Origin: Moniliella sp. 'wahieum'
Lineage: Eukaryota > Basidiomycota > Moniliellomycetes > Moniliellales > Moniliellaceae
Reading direction: 5' to 3'
NCBI GenBank assembly: GCA_003971905.1
Contig: RSEE01000051.1
Coordinates: 62,001 to 126,000, forward strand
Length of the DNA: 64,000 nt
This document shows, one piece after another, positions 45,160 through 55,027 of this stretch (position 1 is the stretch's first letter; each line of letters starts with the position of its first letter). The notes below the pieces were generated by a model. The model was not told where the DNA came from. It ran no database searches and saw nothing but the letters and a program-made list of their open reading frames with translations. The position numbers and the translations under genes are program-made.

Positions 45160-46209
45160 GGCCGCAGGAACGCAAGATGCGAGATGCGAGATGCGAAGGG
45201 GCACTGGTGGTGGTGGTGGTGGTGGAGCAGGCGTAGGCAGCCTGACGCTGGGGCCAGCCGGTGACGGTCACCGTCTGTGGAAGATCACCGATCCGCCCCC
45301 ACTGTCACCGGCCCCACCCATATATATCCCCCACCACCACACCACTCCTTGCCCCCTGGATGCCTTGTCCCATCTTTAGCCCCCCAACCGCAATGGCCTG
45401 GATGGGGCGCGCGGCGTTTGCCTCCCAATCGTGCTGCTGGTTCGCACATGGATGTGGGCCCCCGCTAGCTTGGGGGAGCCCCCAGGCGCCTGTCCCATCT
45501 GCCATATGGCGTTTCATCGTCCAGATGGGGCACCGGGGGACGCTGCCACTCGGCAGCAGACGCACAGACGGATGAGCCACCACGCCACTCTCTCCTTGCT
45601 GTGGCCCACGTCCTTTCCGTCCCTCCTCAGGCCTAGGCGTTCCGTTGTTTTTTCTCGCCTGTGGTCCTTGTTCAGCAGCCGAGCCCCTGGTGGCGACTCG
45701 CTCTGCTTGCTGTTCCTCTGTCGGCGTTGTTGGTTCGCTTCCACCACCACCAGTGCGATTGCATCATCCTCGACGACCATCAGGCCTCCAGGACGCATCT
45801 CCCGCCAGACCTTGTAGGGGGGAGAAAACCTACAACGGGCGAATATATATACGAGGAGAGACCAATGGGGGGAGAGTGATGGGCACATACGGACGAGTGG
45901 GCGTCTGGCACAATGGGTGGTGGTGGTGGACGCGCCCTTCGGCCACCAGGCGAGCCTCTCTGGCCGCTGGGAGCGTGCGGAGGGGCGAGTGTCACATGTC
46001 ACCTTCTGCGGGAGGGCAGTCGCTGCGCCCGCCCATACGCCCCCGCCGCACTGCCCCAGTCTCTTTCCACGAGCGATGGCCAGGGGGCCATTATATGAGC
46101 ATGCTCATGATCCTTGCTGGTCTCGGCTACCCCCACTGGCCAGCCGCATCCCAGTGGGCGCCCCACGTGCATCTCCGCATCCACCACCACTGTCCCAACC
46201 ACCGCCAGC
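45160..46209. other. Intergenic (divergent)
   Basis: Upstream of the TDP1-like gene (minus) and of the next plus-strand gene. TATATAT occurs at about 45320-45327 and 45842-45851. No gene supported. Confidence 0.45.
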
Positions 46210-46932
46210 ATGCCGCTGCTCCCGTCCCCTCCCGTCCCTCGCCGCCCGCTCTGCCGCCTCGGCCACGTCGGCCTCGGCCAGCGCCAGCGCAACCAACTAT
46301 GTCGCCTACACGCACCACCTCTCCAGCGACCAGCTGTGCACTGGGACGGCCGTTCGGGCATTAGCCTGCTGTTTGTCGTTGTCTTTCCGCCGCGTTGGGG
46401 GGGACCTTCCTGCTGCTCATCCTGCTCAGCCGCTGTGTCTTGGAGCGCACCAACGCCCTACCACGCCTGCTGTGCTGCCTCCGCATCGCCCGCAGCTCTT
46501 ACGCCGCAGCCCACCTCACCGGGCGATCATGACCAATCCAAGCCTCCCTCTCTGCTGCTTGTCCCACCCGCGCCAGAGGACGTGCCCTCGGCCCCCTCGA
46601 CCCGACCGAAGCATCGGTTCCTCTCTTGGGACCCGGCGTTCCGGGGTGTTTTATTGCCTGGTGCCCCACCGGCGGTGCAGAACCCGCACCGGGCCTCGCG
46701 CTACGGTACTCCCAGTGTCGGAGGGGGCGCAGTAGGCCCGGCACGCGAATCAATTCGGGATCGAATTCGGGATCTGGGTCGGGGTGGAGGCCCGCACGCG
46801 CGTTGGCTGTCCAACGGGCAGAGGAGGGCGTGCGGCGTTCCAGTCGATTGGACGCGGCAACCGAGCCCGCACACCCAGCGTTCGCCACAGCGCCCAGGTG
46901 TCCCCCTTCCTTGTGGATGTTGCCTAGACTAG
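46210..46932 (+). CDS. Membrane protein, unidentified (frame-broken)
   Basis: Start uncertain (ATG at 46210 chosen). The recognisable part reads SATNYVAYTHHLSSDQ, then HWDGRSGISLLFVVVF. After a 7-base G run at 46397-46403 it continues as GTFLLLILLSRCVLERTNAL, giving one or two transmembrane helices followed by a basic stretch. A polar C-terminal part (PSTRPKHRFLSWDPAFRG, AVGPARESIRDRIRDLG) runs to TAG at 46932. At least three frame changes are needed. No family recognised. Confidence 0.45.
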   Translation: MPLLPSPPVPRRPLCRLGHVGLGQRQRNQLCRLHAPPLQRPAVHWDGRSGISLLFVVVFPPRWGGPSCCSSCSAAVSWSAPTPYHACCAASASPAALTPQPTSPGDHDQSKPPSLLLVPPAPEDVPSAPSTRPKHRFLSWDPAFRGVLLPGAPPAVQNPHRASRYGTPSVGGGAVGPARESIRDRIRDLGRGGGPHARWLSNGQRRACGVPVDWTRQPSPHTQRSPQRPGVPLPCGCCLD

Positions 46933-47605
46933 ACGCTAGTACTGTGCGTGGCACGCGCACCACCATACCCTACTCTCCCATTGGGTCTTTTTATCCTTGT
47001 CCCCCTCACCTGTACTCTCCCTCGCCGCGCACTGTCCTGTCCATGTAGAATATACCCCCCACCATGGTGTTCGACTCGCGACGCCGTCATGCATCCATAG
47101 CCTGTGGCCACCACATGAATCAATCCTTCTCCCTCTTTCACGATGGGTCGTGGCCTGGGTTGGCTGGTCTGCCTCGTGCCACCACGGGCGTCATCCACAC
47201 GGAGTGCTGTGTACGCTGCGGGGGGAGGGGTGGTGGCGCTGGGGACGTTGGAGACGTGTGTGACGCTGGGGTGCGATCGTCTATAATATAACCCCCCGCC
47301 AAGAACGCGCATCCAAGCGCTGGGCACAGGGCAGACAACCCTAGCCTGGCGCGGGGTATGCCGCACGGGGGCAGTGTGTGGCGCTAGGGTTTGCGCCGCT
47401 GGGACACCCGCAACCCAGGCGGGAGGCGCGTATAACAACCACTCGGGCTTCTGCCGCGTGCTGCCTGCTGCCTGCCGCCGCCACACGGGCGCAGCGCCAG
47501 TGTGCACCCTGCACACGCGACGCTTTCCTTTATCAACCCCCGCCTCCTCCTCCCCGCCGCCCCCCGCCCCCCCGTCGCGTGCATGCTGGTTAGCCTCCCC
47601 CCCGC
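46933..47605. other. Intergenic upstream of kinase gene
   Basis: No gene supported. TATAATATAA lies at about 47280-47290, some 320 bases before the kinase ATG. The final 100 bases are C-rich. Confidence 0.45.
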
Positions 47606-49390
47606 ATGCGCAGCCTCCACCCGCCAAAGCCACCACCACCGCCACCGCCCCCTCTTCCCCCCCCTCCCTCGTCGGCGTCACCACCGCCCTGCCGCCGCCA
47701 CGGTCCCAGCCCCAGCCGATCCCTGCGTCTTCTTCCCGCCCCGTCCCGCTCTCCACGCCTCCTCCCCCCCCAGCAGCTTGGCCTCCACCGGCAAAAGCCC
47801 CCCCACCACCCACATCAGCACCACCCGCCACGTCCCCGGCCAAGCCCTCAACCACACCCAGCCCGCCACCCCGTCCCCCTCGCCCAACGGCAGCCTTCTC
47901 TCTGCCTCTCCACCGCCTGGTCCCGCCCCCCTCTTGCTTCCACCCCTTCTCCCTCTCCCTCTCCTCCTCCACCTCCTGCATCCTGTCCTGCAGCTGCCAG
48001 CCCCCCTCAGTCCCCCCCCCCCACCCCCGCACCACCACCCGACGGAAGGAGACCATGCTCCCCTCCCCCCGCTCGATCCGCGCCGCAGGCTGCCTCGCCC
48101 GTGGCGCGGCGCAAGTCCGGCGCTGGGGTGTTACGCCGTATGATGGGCAAAGCCACAGCAGGTGAAACAACTGGGCCGGTGGATCCCCCGGCGCAACCGC
48201 ACAGTGCAGGTTCCACCGGCCGTCGAGCCTCGTCGCCTGCGGCGGTGCAACGCGGGGCCCAGTTGACGGCCGCGGCGCTTGCACGGCTCGATCCGGCTCC
48301 CAGTGGCGCGAGCGGCGGGGGCGTCCCTCCCCCCACCAAGGCGAAGGGGGAAGCGCGTTCGGTCGTGTCGTCGGGCTCGGCTTCGTCCACGCTAAAAGAG
48401 ATCATGTTGGGTGGGGGTCGACGACGGAGTTCCGTGGCGTCCTCGGGCGGCGCGGGCGGCGTGGCACCGTCGTCGACCGGCTCGTTGCGGAGCAAGTACG
48501 GCGTGTGTGGGAGTGGGACAATTGGCAAGGGCGCGACAGCGGTGGTGCGCTTGGCGCAAAAGTGGGATGGTGCGACGGCCGAGGACAAGTTGTATGCCGT
48601 CAAACAGTTTCGGTCCCGACGCAAGCACGAGACGGAAAAGATGTACGTCAAGAAACTCACGTCGGAATTTTGCATCTCGTCGACGCTGCACCATGTCAAT
48701 GTGGTAGAGACGGTGGACTTGGTGCAGGACGAAGAGCAGCGGTGGTGCGAAGTGATGGAGTTTTGTCCTGGTGGCGATTTGTATGCGGCGATCAAGCGGG
48801 GCACGATGGCAGTGGACGAAGTGGCTTGTTACTTTAAGCAAGTGGTGCATGGGATTGGCTACCTACACAGTATGGGCGTCGCGCACCGGGACATCAAGCC
48901 TGAAAATTTACTCTTGGACGCCCAGGGCCGCATCAAGATCACCGACTTTGGCGTGTCGGACGTGTTTCGCATGTGCTGGGAAACAGCAACGCACTATTCG
49001 CGCGGCTTGTGCGGCTCCGAACCGTACATTGCACCGGAACAGTTTGAGAACAAAGAGTACGATGCTCGCTTGGTCGATGTTTGGGCAGCTGGGGTGGTGT
49101 TGTATTGCCTCCTGATGCACCAGCTGCCCTGGCGACGGGCCACCATGTCCGATCCTACCTTTGCCACTTTTGTTCGCACGTACCATGCTTCAGCTGCGCC
49201 GGCCCCGCTGGGCCACCTTGCCTCACACGGCGCACGCACCCTGTTGAAGCACATGCTCTGTCCGGACCCGCGCCAGCGCTGGTCCGTTCGCCACGTCTTG
49301 CACGATCCCTGGGTTGCGGCGATTGATGCGTGTGGCGAAACCGTCAGTAGCTCCCATACCCATTCCGTCGTATTGACCGCGCTGGCATGA
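47606..49390 (+). CDS. Serine/threonine protein kinase, HAL4/SAT4-like
   Basis: Intact frame of 594 codons. The first 290 residues are Pro- then Ser/Gly-rich and disordered. The kinase domain starts at about residue 298 with [17 protein letters not shown] (nucleotide loop). The ATP-binding lysine is K333 in YAVK, the catalytic loop is HRDIKPEN (Asp 429), DFG begins at Asp 447, and APE is in YIAPEQF. The features [17 protein letters not shown] and [11 protein letters not shown] resemble the fungal HAL4/SAT4/NPR1-related kinases, which regulate nutrient and ion transporters at the plasma membrane. The start codon is uncertain because the N-terminus in all three frames is low-complexity and open. 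It lacks the frame breaks seen in neighbouring genes. Confidence 0.88.
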   Translation: MRSLHPPKPPPPPPPPLPPPPSSASPPPCRRHGPSPSRSLRLLPAPSRSPRLLPPQQLGLHRQKPPHHPHQHHPPRPRPSPQPHPARHPVPLAQRQPSLCLSTAWSRPPLASTPSPSPSPPPPPASCPAAASPPQSPPPTPAPPPDGRRPCSPPPARSAPQAASPVARRKSGAGVLRRMMGKATAGETTGPVDPPAQPHSAGSTGRRASSPAAVQRGAQLTAAALARLDPAPSGASGGGVPPPTKAKGEARSVVSSGSASSTLKEIMLGGGRRRSSVASSGGAGGVAPSSTGSLRSKYGVCGSGTIGKGATAVVRLAQKWDGATAEDKLYAVKQFRSRRKHETEKMYVKKLTSEFCISSTLHHVNVVETVDLVQDEEQRWCEVMEFCPGGDLYAAIKRGTMAVDEVACYFKQVVHGIGYLHSMGVAHRDIKPENLLLDAQGRIKITDFGVSDVFRMCWETATHYSRGLCGSEPYIAPEQFENKEYDARLVDVWAAGVVLYCLLMHQLPWRRATMSDPTFATFVRTYHASAAPAPLGHLASHGARTLLKHMLCPDPRQRWSVRHVLHDPWVAAIDACGETVSSSHTHSVVLTALA

Positions 49391-50111
49391 TGTTTGCCTC
49401 CCCCCCCCCCGCCCCCTTTTCCCACAATGCCTTTCTCGCGTTTGCAATCTGTTTGACGTTCATGTCCATCACGTATTTGGGTTTGCTGTTGTGTCCTCTG
49501 CCCTGTTTGGTGCCATCAGCTGCATATTCACAATGAATCGAGAGTAGAGTGAAGAAAGACGCGCACCATTCACGGGGTTGGCAGGCGAACAGTAATTTGA
49601 AAACACATATACGGTCGGTACACTTTCTCTAGAGAAACGACCAAAACGGACCCATGTTGGGGGCTGTGATACACAACAGAGAGAGTGTATAGATACCACG
49701 GATGCACCGTGTGCCAGATCTTCTTTTGACCCGTCGATACCATGGGTAGGCACGAACTGTCTGCCAGCCAAAAGCCGAACAAGGGATGGGATGCTGGCCA
49801 TGGGGAAAGCTCTTCTGATATGCTCCTGCGTGAAGCGGTGGCCAAGGCTATGGATTGGCACACGTCGTGGGTAGATTCGCCTCCGAATTGAGGTGGTGGT
49901 GGAGACCTGATAGAACCCAAGCGCCCCAACCCTAACGGGGCCGGGCGCGCACGTGACACGTGACTAACCCTTCCGCGTCCGCTGAGCGGAATGGTTGATG
50001 GGGCAGGGCGGAAACGGCGGTGCTTTATTAATCAAGGGTGTTGGCTGCCTGCTCTGCTTTGCTGCCCAGCAAGCAGGTTGGCGATCGACCCCACCGTCGT
50101 ACTTGCTGCCC
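49391..50111. other. Intergenic, no gene seen
   Basis: Kinase 3' flank with a C run at about 49400-49409. Near 49947-49964 the sequence GCACGTGACACGTGAC holds two CACGTGAC motifs, 150 bases before the NDUFB8 start; a promoter role is possible. Confidence 0.45.
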
Positions 50112-50978
50112 ATGTCGCTGCTGCCGCGTGCTGGGTCGCTGGCACGGCCGCTGCTCGCCTCCTCGCGCGCACCGCCACGTCCCTTGGCGCCCCACCACAT
50201 CAGCATTCGCATGCGCCAGACCTGGGTCCACGAGCGCCAGCCGCCGCCCAAGGTCTACCCGTTGGACTACCCCGGCAACCTCACCGACATCCGGGACGAC
50301 CGCGAGCCCGATTTCGACCCGATCGAAGTCCCCCTCCTCCACCCGGGCGAGACCCCGAGCAAGGACGTGCAGTACAACGGCTACCCCGAGGTGCCTCGCA
50401 TCCATGCGCGCGACAAGCCCGAGTCTACTACGCGCTACTGGAACAGCCAGTTCCACCTCCAGTTTGACCAAGTGGTACGTTCCTCCCCCGTGTGCTGCTG
50501 GACCGCCAGGGCGCGCACAGATACACACGCTGACTGTGACTGATGGATGGATTGATGGATGGATGAATGGATGCATGCGATGATTAATGATGCATGGACG
50601 TACAGATGCACCCAGAAGAAGAGGTTCTCACCATGTGGGCGCCCGATCCAGTGTCGCACAAGACGGCGTGGGACTTGTTCAAGCCGTGGGTGTACACGTT
50701 GGGTGTGGGGGCTGTGTTCTGCGGCTTGGTTTGGGTTGTGACGCCCGAGAAGCAAGCGTTGGATCGTGTATGTGTGCCCTCTCCCGCTCCACCCCCTGTG
50801 CTCCTTTCTCTTGCCATGTGTTGTGGGGCAGGTGATACTGACTGACGGACCTACCCGCCCTACCCCTTGCTCTCCCCAGGCGTTTGTGCGCAACGGCCTT
50901 GCAAACGAGGTGATGAAGATCCAGCTGCACTCGTACGACGAGCCAGAGTACAAGCTTGCGGAGGAGATGGAGTACTAG
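50112..50978 (+). CDS. NADH dehydrogenase 1 beta subcomplex subunit 8-like (complex I)
   Basis: Accessory subunit of mitochondrial complex I, inner membrane. Three exons join in phase 0: 50112-50474, 50606-50767 and 50880-50978, giving 207 residues. The Arg/Ser/Ala-rich N-terminus (MSLLPRAGSLARPLLASSRA) is a likely mitochondrial presequence. The family core follows: YPLDYPGNLTDIRDDREPDF, then WNSQFHLQFDQV. One transmembrane helix (YTLGVGAVFCGLVWVV) precedes a C-terminal matrix or intermembrane-space tail ending LAEEMEY. Introns are 131 and 112 nt (GTACGT and GTATGT donors). The frame is intact. Confidence 0.85.
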
Positions 50979-51213
50979 CTTTGATTCGCATGCTCGATCC
51001 GATGGATTGGTTGGGCGGTGGGGACGCAGCGGAAGAGGGCTGGCAGGACGTAGTGGCAGGGTGAGGGTGAGGGAGAGGCGAGTACTGAGTTGCTGTGCGG
51101 GTGCGGGGTAAACAGACGGGCGGGTGCTGACTAAGCAGGGGGGCGGGGCGCTGAGCGGGGCGCAGGGTGTGGATGGATGCTCCACCAGCCGCCAGTGTGC
51201 CGACAGCAACCCC

Positions 51214-54168
51214 ATGGCGTCCGCCAGCGTGTCCAGCAGCGAGCACGCCGTCTCGGCTGCTGCGCCTCGTCCGTCGCATCCGTCGCATCCGTCCCACTCG
51301 TCGCATCCATCCCACACGTCCCAGCCGCCCCCCCCCGCCCCCCACCCCCACGACCTCTTTGCCCCGCCCTCGATCGGCTCGGCGCCCAACCCGCTCCACA
51401 CCTGGATCGCCCAGGCCTCCGACGCCCCGCCGCCGCCGCCGCCCCACCTGCCCGACCTGCCCGCCGCCATCTCCGAGCAGACCCTCCGCCGCCTCTCCCG
51501 CCACACCCCCACACCTTCTCCCAGCCCGACCCCGCCGCTGCCGCCGAGGCCATCGCCCACCCCTTTCCTGCCCCCGACGACCCCGCCGCCGCCGAGCCCG
51601 AGGTGGAGAGCCTCGCCTCCGCCTCTGTCGCCGGCTCCCACCGCTCCCGCCGCCGCCGCCGCAAGCTGTCCAAATACGACCACACTCCTCGCTCGCGCCA
51701 GAGCAGCCGCGCGCCCCTGTCCCGCGCAGCCGCTGCTCCCGACGCGATGGACGTCCTGCTGGGTCGCACCGTCAGCGCCGCCGACCGCCCTTCCTCGCCC
51801 TTGCTGGGCGCCGCCACGGGCACCAGCACGGGTACGCTCAGGCTGCCGTCTCTGGCCGGCACCAGTGCCGACGGCAAGGAGGAGCGTGCGTGGCTGGCTC
51901 ATTGGCACGCAAAAAGGGCACCAGCTTCTCCTTGGCCCCGCCGACGCAGCGCTGGGTGGTCCCGATCAAGAACTGGGCGCGCTGGATGAACCGGATGGAC
52001 CTGGGGCTGTACATTCTGCCCTGCATCCTGCTTGGCTCGCTGGTGCTCAAGTTCTCCATAGGCCGTGGGGGGGAGCGGCAAGGGCGTGCCGCCCAAGTAC
52101 GGCGACTTTGAAGCTCAGCGCCACTGGATCGAACTGACGCTGCACAAGCCCTATTCCCAGTGGTACACCTACGACCTCGAGTGGTGGGGGCTGGACTACC
52201 GCCACTGACGGCGTGGGTCAGTCTCTGGCTGGGCAAACTGGCGTCCCATGCGCCCTCGGTTGCGCCCCACTTTGCCTTGGACACCAGCCGGGGCGACGAG
52301 TCGGATCCGCTGGTGGCCTTTATGCGCTTCAGCGTGGTACTGTGCGACTTGCTTGTCTATGTGCCTGCAGTGATCTTCTTTGTGTATGCGCGTCGCCTGC
52401 GCGACCGTCCGTTCCCCCTCGCGCCCGTCCACTCGGCCTTGGCCAGCCCACCTCGTCTCGGCCCGCTGGAGAGCAACGTGGTGATCAAGGGCATCTCTGC
52501 CGCCGCCATCCTCACCCAGCCGGCACTGCTCTTGATTGACCATGGCCACTTTCAGTACAACTGTGTCATGCTCGGTCTGTCGACGTGGACGTTTGGGCTG
52601 TTGTACAGTTTCCTTCCCAATCATGGGGCCGGCACCACATTCTTTGACTCGTCTGGCACCGCGGTGGATGTGACCAACACGGGGGCCAACACCACCTTCC
52701 GTTCGCTCTACACGCGCAAGATTTCCTACCAATACTTGGTGGCCGCAGTGGCGTTTACCCTTGCGCTGCTCTTTAAACAGATGGCACTCTTCTTTGCTCC
52801 GGCAGTGTTTGCCATCATGTTTGGGCGATGTGTGGGGCTGTACCGGACCGTTGGGTTTGACCCGGCCTTTGCCCTGTTCTGCGGCCTGGGACTGGCGGTG
52901 GTGCTACCGACCTGTCTTTGCTTGGGACCTTGGATCGCCGCGGGAGACCTAGCTGGCCTGCAACAGATTGTCCATCGCGTCTTCCCCATTGCGCGCGGTA
53001 TCTTTGAAGACAAGGTGGCCAACGTATGGTGCTTCTTCTCTGTCCTGCCCATCCTGCCCCATTCGCTCCGGATCAAGAACCTGTTCCCGCCCGCCGTCCT
53101 GCCCGCCTAGCCGCCGGCACCACCCTCGCTCTCATCCTGCCTTCCTGCATCCTCCTCTTTCTCGCCAGCCAGCTGACTGTCAAAATTGAGACCGAGATCG
53201 ATACGCAGGCAGTCGAGGCAGCCCACAACCCTCCCCCCCCCGCGCTGCACACTCGCTACGCTGCCTCCCTAGGCCAACGCTCCGTGCGCAGTCGCGCCTC
53301 TCGTCGCGCAGGGATTCCCACCCCCCTCAGGCAACCGAGCGGACCCCTCTTTTTCCTTGGCCGACACTTCCCCCCTGCCCCCGTCTGACCTGGGCGGCGA
53401 CACGTCGCGTCGCGGATCGGCCCTGCCTCAGCCCCCAACTTACCTTTCATCCCTTCGCTCCGGCTCGACGAGAAGGCCGAGGGGGAAGCTGGGCGCAGCC
53501 TGCGGTGGAGCGAGTGAGCAACTCGCCTTCGCCCGTGGCGGCCGTGTTGCCCTGGGCCATGGCGCATGTCGCGCTCACGTGTTTCTTATTTGGGTTTCAA
53601 GTGCACGAAAAGACCATCCTGTTGCCGCTGTTGCCAATGATGCTCTGTCTCACCTCGCCGGACGATGTGTGGGCCGCCGGCGGGGCAGGAACCGAAGCCG
53701 AGTGGGTATTGCTCGCCAACAATGTGGGCGTGTTTAGTATGCTGCCGCTACTGGAGCGGGACGGGCTCGGGTTCCCAACAGGCTTGTTGGTCCTGGGGTG
53801 GAACTGGATGGTAGGACTGAGCCCACGCACTTTCCTTCGTCGGTGCCTAGCGCTGGTGCAGGACGTAACCGGTCTCACGCTCCGCCCGCGGTCCGGACGG
53901 AAATCACCTTGTCCTGGGCCCAACGGTGTTCCACCCTAGTGCATGCCGGCATGCTCGGCATCCGCTTCGCCTCGTGGCTCCTCCCCTGGTCGGCCACGCC
54001 TTTCTGCCATCGGTGACCGACCAACTGGGCACACGCTACCCGGACCTCGCTGCCGTTGCGACCGTCGTACTTGCCACGCCGGCCTTGGTTGTGATCTGGC
54101 TCGTGTTACTGTGGAAAACAGTGACAGTCGCAGCCGCATGTGGCGTGCTGCGCCTAGGCAAGCCATAG
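51214..54168 (+). CDS. ALG6: ALG6-like dolichyl-P-Glc glucosyltransferase (frame-broken)
   Basis: ER membrane glycosyltransferase adding the first glucose to the lipid-linked oligosaccharide for N-glycosylation. ATG 51214 begins an unusually long N-terminal extension of about 240 residues: His/Pro/Ser-rich, then a basic patch (SHRSRRRRRKLSKYDHTPRS). The enzyme follows: LGLYILPCILLGSLVLKFS, GDFEAQRHWIELTLHKPYSQ, WYTYDLEWWGLDY and PLTAWVS, the ALG6/ALG8 signature, with many hydrophobic helices. Near the end is FLFGFQVHEKTILLPLLPMM. Frame changes occur near 51895, in a G run at 52067-52073, at about 52192 (one missing C restores GLDYPPLTAW), near 53104, 53390-53500 and 53935. ALG6 is preferred over ALG8 because of the EAQRHW and SQWY motifs. 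Stop TAG at 54166-54168. Confidence 0.85.
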
Positions 54169-54516
54169 TCACCTTTTGTTTTGTCCCCCCCCCTCCCCTC
54201 CCTTCCTTGGCGCGCGTCATTTGAGAGTAACCTCCCACGCGCGGAAAAAAAGCCGTGGTACGCAGGAATGGGATTGCGCAACCGTTGGATGCACACCAGA
54301 GGAAGGAGGATGCGGTGGTGATGTAGATGCCATGGACCACACCACGGCGCGAATGCCTGGGAACCAACAGGCAGGCTAACCCCTAACCCATCAGTCGGTC
54401 GATTCTGCTCGGGCGGCAGCCGAGCCAAGGAGGGAAGTTGCTAGTACCGGTCCATCTTCATCTTCCCATTCATTTAATCATCTCAGGGGACCGAAAAAAA
54501 TTATGCGAAAAAAATA
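54169..54516. other. Intergenic, no gene seen
   Basis: 3' flank of the ALG6-like gene and the 3' side of the tRNA gene. The A-rich stretch at 54493-54515 becomes a T-rich tract on the tRNA strand directly after its 3' end and probably serves as the RNA polymerase III terminator. Confidence 0.5.
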
Positions 54517-54631
54517 CGACGGCTACAGGATTTGAACCTATGCGGGCAGAGCCCAACTGATCGCTCGCCTTTGGAAGGCGTTGAACTGAAGAAGTTCAAG
54601 TCAGTCTCCTTAACCACTCGGACAAACCGTC
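54517..54631 (-). tRNA. tRNA-Ser(UGA) with 33-nt intron
   Basis: Folds as a standard type II tRNA. The acceptor stem is GACGGTT paired with AGCCGTC (one G-T pair) with discriminator G, the D-arm is GAGTGGTTAAGGAG, the anticodon stem is ACTGA/TCAGT, a long variable arm (GGGC-TCT-GCCC) is present, and the T-arm is AGGTTCAAATCCT. The anticodon TGA lies at 54596-54598. A 33-base intron occupies 54562-54594, placed after position 37 as usual for nuclear tRNA introns. Mature length is 82 nt. The long variable arm and the anticodon agree on serine. Confidence 0.95.
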
Positions 54632-55027
54632 TTGTTGCATCCCGCGATCAGCACCCTTATTAGCGTGAAGTTACTCAGCCACGCGCTGAACCGAGCAAGT
54701 AAGGCACCGTGGAGGATGTGGCATCATGCACACAATACTCACTTCTTTGGCGGCCGGAGAGCTGCGCTCAACGATGCTAAAAGGCCGGGCATCCTATCTT
54801 TTGTACTCCTCTCGCCGGGAGTGTTTGCCCCCCAATCGATTTTGCTAGGACATACTATTCGATGCGAGCTATATGGTTTGCCTTGATATCCACCCGGTAT
54901 TCTTCAGTCGTACCGGTATGATGATGTGTGACACACGAAACGGACGGAATGCGTAGGGGAAGGAAACAGGCATATGCAACTGTACAGAGAAACGGTAACC
55001 GCGAGGGCAGGATAGGAAAAAAGCAAG
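54632..55027. other. Intergenic, no gene seen
   Basis: tRNA 5' flank and the 3' flank of GDH2. No gene supported. Confidence 0.5.

Noticed and set aside
45514..46002. Minus-strand 162-codon open frame upstream of the TDP1-like gene
   Set aside because: No motif, and it overlaps promoter-like TATA sequence; judged chance.
49469..49959. Two overlapping minus-strand open frames
   Set aside because: No recognisable motif and no frame preference; judged chance open frames in intergenic DNA.
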